Shown here: positions 34,531 through 46,666 of the stretch, piece by piece
Position numbering within the stretch: the stretch's first letter is position 1
Layout of the letters: each line of letters opens with the position of its first letter
Assembly: GCA_905182995.1 (NCBI GenBank)
Contig: CAJJDP010000043.1
Coordinates: forward strand, 248,001 to 312,000
Reading direction: 5' to 3'
Length of the DNA stretch: 64,000 bases
Source: Paramecium octaurelia
Taxonomy: Eukaryota > Ciliophora > Oligohymenophorea > Peniculida > Parameciidae
The notes under the pieces: model-generated
Seen by the model: the letters and a program-made list of their open reading frames with translations, nothing else
Databases searched by the model: none
Told to the model about the DNA's origin: nothing
Program-made: the position numbers and the translations under genes

Positions 34531-36174
34531 TCAATTATAAAAAAGTTCATAAACTCTAAAATATTCTTTGCACCATACAACTAAATGTTTACCACTATTT
34601 GATAAGCTTGCAATAATTTTTTCATCTTCTAATTCAATCTTTTAATCTGAAATTGTAATATCATTTAAGTTGTCAATGGTTAAGAAATAAAGAGTTTTAT
34701 AATGTTTTTAAATTAGAACTTGTTACTATGAATAAAATATTGATGGTTAATATTCTCCATCTTATTCATTAAGCTCACTTAGTTATTTAATTGAAATCCT
34801 GTAAAACTACTTTTCCATCTCGCTAAAGATATGAATTTATCCTTTATACGTTTTCGAAACTATAGTTTAATCATTTAAAAAATTAACGGTGCATCCACCT
34901 TAATCTACTATTTATTATTTGAAGCTCCATTCTTATTAATCATTTTTCTCCCAAATAATTATTTTTTAATCCAAAGAAATAGACACCATTAAAGTATTGC
35001 TTTAATTTAATCTAACCTAGGTTACTGGGGCAGCATGTTTTTCTAAATATTGTAGAAGTTAAATAAAATTCCTTTGGTAGTTTACTGCCCAAACTAAAAT
35101 TTTGCAATCACTGCTGCAAGAAAATAATTAATCTTCCTTTTCGTTCAACTCAAGAAATATAATCTGGTCTCTATGAGATTAAGGGTTAACTTATTTTTTA
35201 GTTATATTAATGTTGAATAACATTTTTTTTGGCTTCCATAAAATGATAGAAAGATCCTTTCCTGCAGAGAATAACCAATTTTTCTTTTTACTGAATAATA
35301 GAGTTTTAACTGTTTAAGTATGCTCATTTAGATTATAAAGAAGATCACTAATATTTCCATCCTAAAATTTCCATAATTTAATTTCTCTATCACAAGCAGT
35401 AGCAATTATGGAGTCATCTTTGTTAAATGAAATAACTTCACAGTAAATGGGTTAACTAACTGTTTTATTTTATTTTTTATAAGTTATTTTTCTTTCTTAC
35501 TTTTATTACAATCCCTAAAATACATCTAAGATTTCAGAGTCTTCTCCTTTAAATACAATTTAGATTCCAGATTATTTTTTAATTTCAATTTTCATGTTAT
35601 TCCCCATAAACTATTTCTTAGGTGATCGTTATATATTATTCTATGGATTAAGGGATGAACGTAATTTATTTAATTATGGACTTTTTGTTAATATACATTC
35701 TAAATCTAATAAACTTTATTCTAATTTATCTGTATAGTCAGATCTTTTTGATTGTAAGAAATCATCTATCATTTCAATATGATGTTGCTACTCATTCTCT
35801 AGTTCTTTAATAAAGTCAAATTTAGACTTGTCATCTAACTTTTATTATAAATTCTCCTTCCAACTAATAAGATCCTTATTTAATTTTTTAATTATTTCTT
35901 TAATAGAATCCTCTAATTTAGAAACATATTCTTGATATTGATCAAGTGTTTGCAATTCAGGTTATAATTTTTTTTAATACTCTTCGAATTCTGCTTACTT
36001 CCTTTTTTTAGTTTTATCTATTATTTCTGCTATGTTTTATGCTTTTTTTTCACCTTCCATTTCCTAAAAACATTATTCGCATTAAAGCATAAATTTTGCA
36101 TTTCTTGTAATCAGAACAAATTTTACAGTTTATAAATGTGAATTACATTTAAAACCACCTTAAGGTTAAATCAT
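34531..36174 (-). CDS. WD40-repeat protein with N-terminal Cys/His and coiled-coil region
   Basis: Start MIQPQGGFKCNSHLQTVKFV then MLQCEQCFQEMEG, giving a C-x2-H ... C-x2-C arrangement that may bind zinc. A coiled coil follows (EIIDKTKKRKQAEFEEYQKK; LISWKENLQQKLDDKSKF). From about residue 190 WD40 blades run to the end, the last being IIASLSNSGKHLVVW then YFRVYELFYN. This zinc/coiled-coil/WD40 build recurs in ciliate-expanded families. There is no clear partner. It is intronless or nearly so. Confidence 0.75.
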
Positions 36175-37369
36175 TTAGCATTCCGTTAGCTAATGCTTCA
36201 TATTCATAATAAACTTTTATTATTAATAAAAATTATTCATTATTAATTCTATGAAAATTTTAATATTCATAAAAAACAAATGTTCAATAAATTTATTTTA
36301 TAGATATGCTTTTTTTTTGTTTGCATCCTCTGTGATGGCAGAATAATAGTTATTATAAAAAAATTATTTGCCATTATTTATCCCATGTAGATGACTAGTA
36401 TTCTAACTATTTTAAATAAAAACAAAACTCTTATATAAAGAGAGATTTTGTTATAAGTAAGTTTATGCCCTCCTATGACAGGATTTTAATTTCTATATAA
36501 AATTAAATGAATATTTAGTAAAGATCTCTCAAAGTATAATTCTAATCAGAATTCATTATGATAATTATTGACTTAACATTAAGATTAGAAAACAGTTAAA
36601 TGAATTTTTGGTACTGGAATTTTATTATTGATTTTATGTATCATAACCGAAACTCAATAATCAATTTCATTAATGAAAATGAAAAAAACAATAATATTTA
36701 TTAGTCAAATAGAATTGAATTATTAAAATATCTAGCTATTAAAATAACTGAATAAATATTAAAATATTTCTTTCTTTTGGAATGAATTTCAAATTTGAAA
36801 GTGAAAATTTCGTAATATTGAGAAATAGAATAATATTAAATATGATAAACTTATAATTATGTTAATAAATTAAAAGTATATAATAATTATCTATTCAACC
36901 ATACAATTGGCAAGCTATTATAATTGGAAAATTAATATACCTAGGAAGCTGAATAATTTTGAGCAACAGAACAAATAACTCTAAATGTAAAGAAAAAAAT
37001 TGAATAATTATACCTAAACTCAACAAGATTATTAGAACTAAAATACAATTTAATGTAAAACATAAGATAGTAAACAATTATATAAAATCAAAAATGCAAA
37101 AAAATTGATTAAAAGCAAAAATTAAAGCCACAGAGGGTGGAACTAGAAATTACTGGTTTAAAATTTAAAGATTTATATTGATCGTATAAGGGATGATGTT
37201 GAGTTAAGTCCAAAAAAATATTGCTATTTGAACATCAGACAGACTTCTGAATGAGTTTGCTGGGTTTTTCATAAGGGTGGGTGAGTGAAAAATAAGTTTA
37301 AGGATGATAAATTCTAAAATAAAATAATAAATAATACATAGATTTTATAATTAATATAATATACGTATC
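36175..37369. other. gene-poor spacer
   Basis: About 1.2 kb of AT-rich sequence between divergent WD40 and VPS8 genes, with no coding texture, repeat or structured element that I can support. Confidence 0.5.
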
Positions 37370-40300
37370 ATGGAGATTTTTACATTTGATAATTGTGACC
37401 ATTCTAAGGAATTCTAGCTTCTTGTTTAGTATTATTCGGTATTTGATGAAGATTTAGAATAATCGAACAGGACAAAATCAGTTGTTGATTTATTAGATGC
37501 AGGTTTAGAAATTTAAGAAAAGTTTCGCAATAAAGCCAAATAAGAGAAATAGAGTAACTAAACTTAACATTTATTAGCTTAGAAGAATTTTAAGACTCCT
37601 TTGGATTTCCTTAGAGATTCCTTAAAAAATAAAATTGATAATACTCTTTCATTTTAGCAATTATTGATCTTTTCGAATCCGCAAGTGGTTAAGAGTTTTG
37701 GTAAGCCAAAGGTGGTGCATCATAACGGGGAGTTTTTGATTGTGGGTGGATCTTTAGGAAATATTCTGTATTACTCATAATAATAGATGGATATTATCAT
37801 TTAGTAATAGAAAATTGGAGCTGTAACTGCTTTAGACTCTTTGAATGAGTTGGTGGCTGTAGGTTATGAAAGTGGATGGATTAGTTTAGTGAACATGAAA
37901 AAAAAGAAACATTTACACACTTGTTAGAATATTACTAAATCTAAAATAATAGTTTTGAAATTCATATTTTAATCTAAAAATTTTTATAATGTTATAACTT
38001 CAGATGATGTTGGAATTATAAGGATTGTAAATTTTCGAAAAGGGATGTTGGGATTCGATTACCAAATACAACTAACTATACCTAGATAGTAGTTTCCAAT
38101 GCTAAACATAATAGTATTGGATAAAAGCGAAACAAAAGAGTTTATGGGTGATTTATATGAAAAATCAAGTCGAATAATTGGGTTATGTTCTCTGAGCAAG
38201 TTTTATCTTATTCTTACATATAAGGATGAGGAGGAGAAGTTGAAATCATTAATAGAAATCGAAAATCCACATATATCAGGTCCAGAGAAACCCTTCTATT
38301 GTTATCTCTCTTATGGTTATGGTGTTTTACCTCCTCCAAATTAAGAGTCAGAATAAAAATGGAAAGATAAACGATTGATTATTTTACTTTGTTGGAATTG
38401 CCATATGTTCATATTAGTTAGAAGTAATGATTAGGCAAGATACATGACACTCAAACCATTGATTTTTAAATAATAAATACATGCAGCTTATTTTGTAGAG
38501 TAATCCATCATAGAAGTTATCACTACAAATCAAAATATATACTTGTTTAATACACTTCATTTGGAATTGCATATTGCTCCAAAAGGAATAGGATAAATAC
38601 CATATTTCAGATAAAAAAAGAATTGGCCTGATTCTCCATTTACTTCTCTTTATCAGGTTGAAATTTTGAATAAAAAGGAAAAAAAGGAATTGAAATAATA
38701 TCCATTGCAAAATTAGATATATGCTTTAAATAAATTAACAAGATAAATCCATATTTTAGTTGAAGGATCAATAGTTATAGGTAGTATAAACAATTTAGAA
38801 TAAACTATTGATATTTTTATTTAGAATAAAGATTGGGCCAAGGGAATGCTATTGATTCTAGCTTTAATGGATGGCAGCATGAAATCCACTCCAATCAAAT
38901 TTAACATTTAGGTTTTAAAGAAAAAAGTACTGGAAATAGCCACTCATTATATTAAAGTAGTTTTGGAGGAAATCAAAACTACTTTAGATAAACACAAAAC
39001 TTTGATTTATACTCCAATATCTTAACTTAGTCATTAAAAGGATGTGGAAAAAGTGAAGACACTTCTGTCAATGCTTGTGGATTTTCTTTTGAGAGTTTCA
39101 AGTGATATCTTATTTAATTAAATATATTGTATCATAAAGAAATTTTTAAATGGAGATGTCAGTATATTATGCAATGAGTTAAGTTTGTATCTAAAGAATG
39201 GAAAGGTAAAAATGATTGATGCAAATGAAGAAACTATAAGTAATCTATTTATTATTATTGAAATTAGATGAAATTTTGCTATATTATGTCAAAAAAGGAG
39301 AATCATAATGTATTGATGCATTCATCTCTAAAATTGAATATTCAAAAATTAATACTGAATAATTAATTCAACTCTGTCTTTTAAATAAATTGACTACCAG
39401 TTTGAGTTACGTATGCACAAGGTCTGGGGATTTCTTAACTCCTTTAGCTAAACTATGGGGAATCATTTAACAAGACATTAAAAAGAAGAATCCATAATTG
39501 GTGATAGAATAAGGAAAAAACATCATTTTATATTTGGAATATACTTTGCATATTGAGGAATTAATAAAAGAGAAATCTGATTAGATATCTTTATGGTTAT
39601 TTGAAACTCCAACTTTGTTTTTATTAATGAGCATAGATTTTGCTGGTTGCGTCTAATTATGTTATAAGTTTTTTATACCACCATATGACTAATTTTTAGA
39701 TAAGGAACGATTAAAGAAATATTATGTTAACATGACGTAAGCTTTTTAAAAACTTAAAACTATAAAAGATTAAAATGATTTAAAATTTTAATTGACCTAA
39801 TTATAAATAAAAACACTGCCTGATGCAATTGGATGGGAAAAGATGATCAATTAAGTTGGTAGATCCATTCAAGCAAACATTTTGAGTAAAGGATACACAG
39901 AATAACTATAAAATAAATAATTAACTGAATTATTCTTAGATTTAGTCAGTGAACATCGACATTTATTATTTTTACCACTTCAATGTTTACCTCTACCAAA
40001 TATATTACATAATGATGAACCAACTCTTAAATATTGTTTGATTTATGCATACAATCAATTTATAATCAATCTATTTAAGAAATATCCAATGGTTGATAAA
40101 GAGGATATTTTAAATTCAATGGCATCAGATGGATAGTTTGATTGGGTCAAAATGTATTTAAATGAAGAGCTTAAAAATTATAGTAGAACTTTAGATTTGA
40201 GAATCAAAATTAAGAATCAATTACAATATTTCAACCTCAAAGTCAAATTTGAAATTTTCACTTGGATTTCCAAAGTTTTATAAAAAGATCCTCCAATTCC

Positions 40301-41608
40301 TCAACTTGATTCTTTTCGAGACAGAATACTACATCATATAGGATCTCTAGTGTCTTATAGTGCTATTCACACAAGGTCATTGATCTCAAAATATTTCTAG
40401 GCAAATGATCTTAGTATTCTGAATAAGATGGGTGAATTACCAAAATTGCAATTAGAATATCTAGAATAAATAATGTAAGCTGATAGAAAAAAGTATTAAT
40501 CCAATACAGAATTTTTGAAGTTGTACATAAAGTTGCTTTGCTAAATAAAACCAGAGAAAGTGTTAAAGGAACTTTAAGAATAGGAATATCCTTTAGATGA
40601 TATAATCGTAGTATTGAAATAATATCCTGTGCCTAATGCTTTGGTATATTTACATGAAAGATCAGGAGCAATAACAGAAGCAATCAGTGTAAAACTAGAC
40701 GACTTTATTTAGAAAATACAATAGAAAGCATTTTAAAGTAAAGTATGTATTTAATTTGAATGATTTAGAGTGAATTTTATTGTTATTTTTTGGAAATTTG
40801 CAACATTTGCTTTAGGAATAACAAATTAGATGAATTGGATGAATCTTGGGATATGGTGACCTAATGCATATTGGAACTCTCATAAAATAGATATACTCCA
40901 TAACCATACCCATCTTATTTGGAGGAATATATTCCAATATTGTTAAAGAAGTGGGCAGAATGCAGCCATTTGGATGCCTTTCTTGATAAAATTACTACTA
41001 AATACATGAGATTAAGTTCATCTAAACTTAAAATGACTTTCTAATCTATGTATAATCATTTCAATTTCTCCTCTACCGTTTATACCAAATTGGTAGATAT
41101 CAACTTTATTAAATGCATTAAAAACATGAGAAACCTGGTTCATTTATAACTGTAAGGAAAGGGTTTCTTGCCTGGTTGTTATTAATGTCAAAGCTATTAT
41201 GAATATCATTTACAATTGGAATCAATCGTTCTTCTAGCTTGTGGTCACACCTTCCATTATAATTGTCTGATTTTGGATGAGAAAGCACATTATCATTGTC
41301 CAGTTTGTTTGAAGAATCCTAGAATCGCTATGGTTCATTTCCTTTATCAATTGAAATCCAAAAAATATTTACTTAAGACTGAAAATTAACAAAAATAATA
41401 AACTTAACAGAATCAAAACCCTGTGGTTGTGAATATCATTAAATAAGGATAAAAAAAACAATTGGAAATTGATGAGAGTCTCAAGCTTATACAACATGAA
41501 AGTTAGGAAGAAATTAGCAGAATGAAATAATTTGAAAAGTTAAAAAAATTTGAATAATAAAAATTGGGTAGATTGAACAGAGCTTGGTAAGGAGTTATGC
41601 CTTATTGA
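37370..41608 (+). CDS. VPS8: VPS8-like endosomal tethering subunit
   Basis: About 1,370 codons with a few small introns. The N-terminus MEIFTFDNCDHSKEFQLLVQ leads to a WD40-like propeller (GEFLIVGGSLGNILYYSQQQ; IGAVTALDSLNELVAVGYES then GWISLVN), the arrangement seen in Vps8 (GA-V-ALD...G). A long helical solenoid follows, including the clathrin-heavy-chain-like stretch. Near the C-terminus (41160-41330) a RING-type zinc finger reads GCYQCQSYYEYHLQ, SIVLLACGHTFHYNCLI, HYHCPVCLK. Propeller, solenoid and C-terminal RING in one chain identify CORVET subunit Vps8, which tethers early endosomes through Rab5. VPS41 has the same layout but lacks this propeller pattern, so VPS8 is preferred. Confidence 0.8.
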
Positions 41609-41680
41609 AATAATGATATAAGTAATTTAAAAATGAATTTAGATTTTTAAATGTTATGAATGTTAGTTATATAATAAATA

Positions 41681-42227
41681 ATGAATTTCATGAATTAAAC
41701 TTTTAGCAGAATCAGACCTAAAACAACAGATTCTAAGATTCGAAATTCCTCCAATCATTAATTGATCTCTCAATTGTTTCAACAAATCAATTCTTATTAT
41801 GAGTAAGAGGAGAAACCAAGACCAAAAACTCAATCTAGATAAAGAAAAATGATTCCTTTGAATTATTCACAATCTGATACTTATGACCCTACAGACAATT
41901 TAATCGATCGATTGTGTCCTACTATTTAACAAGATGCAAAATTCATTTTTATCAAAACAAGGGAAAGAGCCTTGCGCTAACCATCTTCGGGTTCAAGAAG
42001 AAAAAAAATGATCGAGGAACCAAAATTTCAACTTAATCCAATAAAGAAAACCACCATAATTTAAGAAATCACCGAATAGACTGCTCCGCCTAAAAAGACG
42101 ATTGAATAAAAGACTGATCATTCATTTTATCTTGTCAAGTAGTTGCATATTTATATTTAGTTCTATTAATATGCTCTAAACAATGAAAAAAGATAAAATG
42201 AAATTATTTAATTGCAGTTTTAATTGA
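41681..42227 (+). CDS. small basic protein, unknown
   Basis: Start MNFMNQTFSRIRPKTTDSKI, rich in Lys, Arg, Ser and Gln: LISQLFQQINSYYEQEEKPR, NYSQSDTYDPTDNLIDRLCP, RALRQPSSGSRRKKMIEEPK. Removing a 22-nt intron (GTAGTT...TTTAG) near 42138 brings the frame to TGA at 42227; without it the frame would run into the next gene. Likely disordered. No family recognised. Confidence 0.6.
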
Positions 42228-42265
42228 CTTTTTATTTTGCTATTAAATATACGTGTTAAATTTTA

Positions 42266-43536
42266 ATGAGCCATCCTTCAACCCTTCTTGAATATCAACC
42301 AGCCAAATAACCCAATCCCAACATAATAAAATTGCTCACTCAACATCAAGACTTGTTTCTCATTCAGAATTAACCCCCTTCTACCTTAGGAGCTCCATAC
42401 CCTTTAAAATTGGATGCCAAGGAAATGCTCATAGAAGTTCAACCAGATCAAAAATTCACTCATCCAAAATACTTCTAAAAAGATAACAAAGTTCAAAAAA
42501 TTACAAAATAACCTTCATAGCCTGCCTCCACTATCTTTGTGGAAAGTGGGCTTTGTGATCCAAATAAGAAAGCTTGGTATTACTTGGACGAAGCTTAAAA
42601 GTCACAAGGACCTTTCACCTCAGCAGAAATTGATTAATTGATCACTAAAGGCACTATCAACATGCAAACTAAAGTTGCTTTGGAAACATTGGATAAATTG
42701 GTGAGAGTTGAAAAGATTATTTAAGCAGTAAATAAAAAAAAAGAAGCTGATTAAAAATTAAAAGAAGCATAAAAATAAAAATAAGAAGAAGAAAATCAAT
42801 AAAAATCACTTGATTCACCTACCAAAATCGAAAAATAAGAAGAACTGAAACTTCAATAAATTAAATAAAAAGAAGAAAAAGGAATCGATTTCGAAATAGA
42901 CTATTCAAAGATCAAATAAAATATTGAAATAGGATAATGGGCTAAGCCATTAGTTGCACAACCTATTTAAGTCAAAGTTACTAAGGCTTTTACAAATAAT
43001 CCATAATAATCAAAGCAATAATAAAAATAAACTAATAAACCTACTGAAAGAAAGCGAAGTGACAACAAGAGCATGCACGTGGAAGGAAATAAAGGAAATT
43101 TATACTAAAAAAAAGGATATGAAAAGTAATTTAAATTTTAAACTTATTAGATAAGAGGAAGTAATTTTGGAGGCTAAACCAAAGGAGGAGTCAGATGCCA
43201 CTCTAAATTAAGAAGTTTAAGATTATTTAAAGAAATTGGAATCTAAAAAACCAGAAAAGGCAAAAGAAGAAACCTAGTAATAACCAGAAAAAAAACCGTA
43301 ATAACAATAATCTTAAGTTCAAAAAACACAGAAATTGAAAACTGAGCCTCCTAAATAAGAATAGAAATTATAAACTAAATAATAAGCTGAGAAAGTTGAT
43401 AGTGCTGATGAAGAGTGGGAAATTGTTGGAGCAAAGAAAAATACACAAACTAAAAAGGAATAATAATAAAAATAAACAACAAAAGTAGAATAGTAGACAA
43501 ATTAACAAAAAAAATAGGAATAATAATAACAACAAC

Positions 43537-43568
<32 letters not shown>

Positions 43569-43943
43569 TAATAATAAAAATAGGAATAATAATAAAGTGA
43601 AGAAGATGATGATGAAGATGAGGATGGATGGTAAACTGTAGGTGCATCAAATAAAGATAAAAAAAAGCCAGTCAATAAAAAGATTTAATAAAAAAATTCA
43701 CATATTCCTGGATTTGCTGTTGAAATCAAAACAGATTCAATCACAGTATCTTCTGGTTCAGCCAAGAAGCCACCTCCTTAAAAATAAAAAAAACCTGAGG
43801 CAGTTTAACAATAGCAACCATAATAATCGCAACCTTAAAATTAACCTTAAAATAATTAAAATGATGATGATGATGAGGGTTGGATTGAAGTAGAAGTAGG
43901 TCAAGCACCAAAAAAGGTTACCTAATCTAAAAAAGGAAAATGA
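42266..43943 (+). CDS. GYF-domain protein with poly-Q and acidic-Trp repeats
   Basis: Start MSHPSTLLEYQPAKQPNPNI. Residues about 95-140 read KKAWYYLDEAQKSQGPFTSA then EIDQLITKGTINMQTKVAL, a GYF domain (W-Y-D...GPF...L...G), which binds Pro-rich ligands. Charged coiled coil follows. After a 25-nt intron the C-terminal half has three acidic-Trp modules: DEEWEIVGAKK, DEDGWQTVGASNKDKKK and DDEGWIEVEVGQAPKK, separated by Gln-rich linkers. The first linker holds 19 consecutive Gln, nearly all TAA. It ends TQSKKGK. Related GYF proteins act in mRNA decay or translation control (GIGYF/Smy2), a plausible role. Confidence 0.75.
43521..43577 (+). repeat. 19-codon poly-glutamine tract (mostly TAA)
   Basis: TAA trinucleotide run with a few CAA codons, in frame inside the GYF protein. 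Under this code it encodes 19 Gln in a row; under the standard code it would be a wall of stops. Confidence 0.9.
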
Positions 43944-44336
43944 TACCTTTAGTATAATATGTTAAATAAATAATAGTAAATATAATTTAGATTTATTGAA
44001 ATCGTAAATCTATATATATTTCTTTTTATTATAATAAATAGAATACCCTTTTTTCAATGAACTGGTTTCTTCATAAGAAAAAATGTTGTTTTAGTATAAA
44101 TAATAGACAAAATTATTATATTTCTTATAGGTTTTGAGTATTATTCTCAAATGATCATCCATTTATGAATAAAATTCAATTTCTAATTTCAATAGGAAGT
44201 GGGAATTTTTATAGAAATTTTTGTAAAGAAAAAGAATCTTCGAATAATTAAATTATTAATTCATTAGAATATGATAAAAAGTTATCAACTCATATTTGCA
44301 TACATACGCAATCGGTTGAGAGTCTATTTTTAGATT
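43944..44336. other. intergenic spacer
   Basis: About 390 bp of AT-rich sequence between converging genes. No feature recognised. Confidence 0.5.
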
Positions 44337-44801
44337 TCATAATAATCTCGAAAAATAATTATATTAGTTGAGCAAAGGTATATCAGAATGATAAATCTTG
44401 AGTTTCTTAACTCTGATTTATCGATTTGATTTATCCGACTTTTATACAAACGAAGTCTATTGGCTCTTTGGGAAAAATACAGTCTATTTATTAGAGAAGT
44501 GCTTCTTAATGATTTATTCCACTGGTGATGAATCAGTGTATTCTTAATTTTATTTTATTTTATTTATGTAAAATGGATTCTCATTCATATGCACAGTCCT
44601 TTCAGTGTTATACCTTTCCGTTTTTATTTGGTAAACCCGTTTTTATAATTATTAATTTTTTATTTTAACCTAAGGGACTCTTATTGGCTGTAATGGAGCA
44701 ATCAATTATTTCTTTTCTTTCAATTTAAACCATGGACCTAATTCATCGAAATTATGACCTTGGAAGTCTAATATGAATTAATTAGAAACCTTCTTACTCA
44801 T
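44337..44801 (-). CDS. small basic hypothetical protein
   Basis: Intronless frame of 154 residues beginning MSKKVSNQFILDFQGHNFDE, with LGPWFKLKEKKQLIAPLQPI, then basic Gln/Lys-rich sequence and an end IYHSDIPLLNQYNYFSRLL. Base composition is visibly less AT-rich than the flanks. It is invisible to a standard-code search because 20 glutamines are TAA/TAG. No family recognised. Confidence 0.65.
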
Positions 44802-45462
44802 CAAAGAGCATTGATGTTTACAAAGCTAAACTACACTTGTTCATTAATTGTTTTATAAACTTGAAATTTATTAAAAAATAAAATTTACTCAAGTTCTTTG
44901 AAAATGAATGAAAAAGATAGTGTGGAGGCTTGGCAAGTTATTAATAATACAGAACTTAATATAAAATTAAGAGCTTGTAACTATATTAAATGATTAATAT
45001 TATACTTAAAATATATATAAGAACTCGGTAAAATATATAGTAAAGGACTAAATATAAAGATACTAAAATCGTCTTTATAATTTTTTTCTATTATTATTCA
45101 AATAATATTTTCAGAAAATATTTTAGAAATAATCTTTGATCTAATAATTATTAAAAATTTTCAGGTATTTGATCAAGTTGCTCAAAATTTTTATTAAATC
45201 TGAAAATATTTAGAATTTAATAAAGTTTTTGAAAATTTAGATATACTACTAATCTAATAGAGTAAAAGTAATTAACAATTTATTATTTCAGAAGATTAAT
45301 ATGAAAAATTACTTTCAAAAATTTTAGCATGAGGATTACAAAATCAAAGTTTTTTTTCCATTGAGTAAAATATTTAGTAATTCAAACAATCTTATATCGC
45401 CATCTAATTTTTAGGTTTTAATAACACCAATCAAAATATATAACTATGGGTCTTATATTTCT
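44802..45462. other. intergenic spacer
   Basis: About 660 bp, AT-rich, between two minus-strand genes. Nothing recognisable. Confidence 0.5.
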
Positions 45463-46023
45463 TCATTATAAAATGAAATAATTACTTTGATTCTTTTATT
45501 CAGAAAATATAAGATGAATTTATTCTCTCAATTCTTTCATTGTCATAAAACAAGACAATTGTGAGAGGTCAAACTTAAATTCAAATTCCGTATCATTATG
45601 CAAAACAATGATATCAATCAAAAAAACTGATTCCTAAATACTAAAAAATTATACTAATTATGCATTCGTAAATTTCGATAATGCTTTCCAAACTCTAACT
45701 TATAAATCATTCATTTTCAAATATTGCTAAGGACTAAGAGTATAGTTAATAAATTACTCATGAATGGATTTGATTTAACTGACAGAGATTGACACGTCAT
45801 TAGATTCAAAAGTAACAAATGAATTTCTCCTTTATTACCTAGGACTTTAATTATTATCTCCTTTTGAGGAAGTGGAAGTCTTACGAAATGATGAAATATC
45901 AATAATTCTGCCCAATTAACTTGATTCAAAACTTGTGGTTCTTTCAACATCTGATGTCTCTGATTCCAAATGAGTGTGATTATGATTCATAGACACTTTT
46001 TTTAATATTGGTAAGCCAGACAT
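45463..46023 (-). CDS. small Ser-rich hypothetical protein
   Basis: Two exons with a 21-nt intron give 179 residues. The first two thirds are Ser/Thr/Asn-rich and probably disordered (MSGLPILKKVSMNHNHTHLE; DISSFRKTSTSSKGDNNQSP). The end is ordered-looking: FLIDIIVLHNDTEFEFKFDL, MTMKELREQIHLIFSEQKNQ, suggesting a small ubiquitin-like or PB1-like fold, which is speculative. No family recognised. Confidence 0.6.
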
Positions 46024-46666
46024 TTTCTTCATATATGAAATATTAAATTTAATATATATATAAATTCAATTACAATAATTTGATGATTACATTTACGTAA
46101 TTAATTAATTTAATTTTTTAGTTTAGAAAGTATCTCATTTGCTATGTATGATTCCAGTTAATTATGAACTAAAATTAATTCATTATTGAAATCGAAATGC
46201 AATTACAATACTTATCATTTCCACTCAAATAAATATCAAGATAATTAATCGTAAATCTATAATTGATAACAGATATTAAAATGATATATTTATCTTGTTG
46301 ATCTACCTTAAATAATTCATAAATATAGATGAAGAATGAAATGTAAACATTTTCACTTTTGTCAAAATTGATATAATGGTAATTATCAAGTAAGATTAAT
46401 TTCTAATAAAATTGAAACATAAATTACAACTCTGCTCAAATAATTGATTAAATTGATTTCCAATTTTTTCGAGCTTTTGAAGTTTTAAAAGCACATTCCA
46501 CTTCTTAAATCTAATTTCCTTTTGGTTCTCTCATCTATTTAATTACCTTTCATAAGGTTAAAGTATTTATATCCTTATTTTTTAAAAGAATTTTGAATAG
46601 CTCATCATATTTAAGATTATTTTATGATTAATTATTCGATAACTAATAAAAATAGTAATATTATTA
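46024..46666. other. intergenic spacer
   Basis: About 640 bp of AT-rich sequence between divergent genes; no supported feature. Confidence 0.5.

Noticed and set aside
36895-37077. Minus-strand hydrophobic ORF of 60 residues in the spacer
   Set aside because: AT-rich codons give Leu/Ile/Phe by chance; no start context, splice logic or coding composition.
43368-43650. Minus-strand frames of nearly pure Leu or Ile in the poly-Q region
   Set aside because: Antisense shadows of the TAA-repeat poly-Q tract; hydrophobic runs arise from the repeat, not selection.
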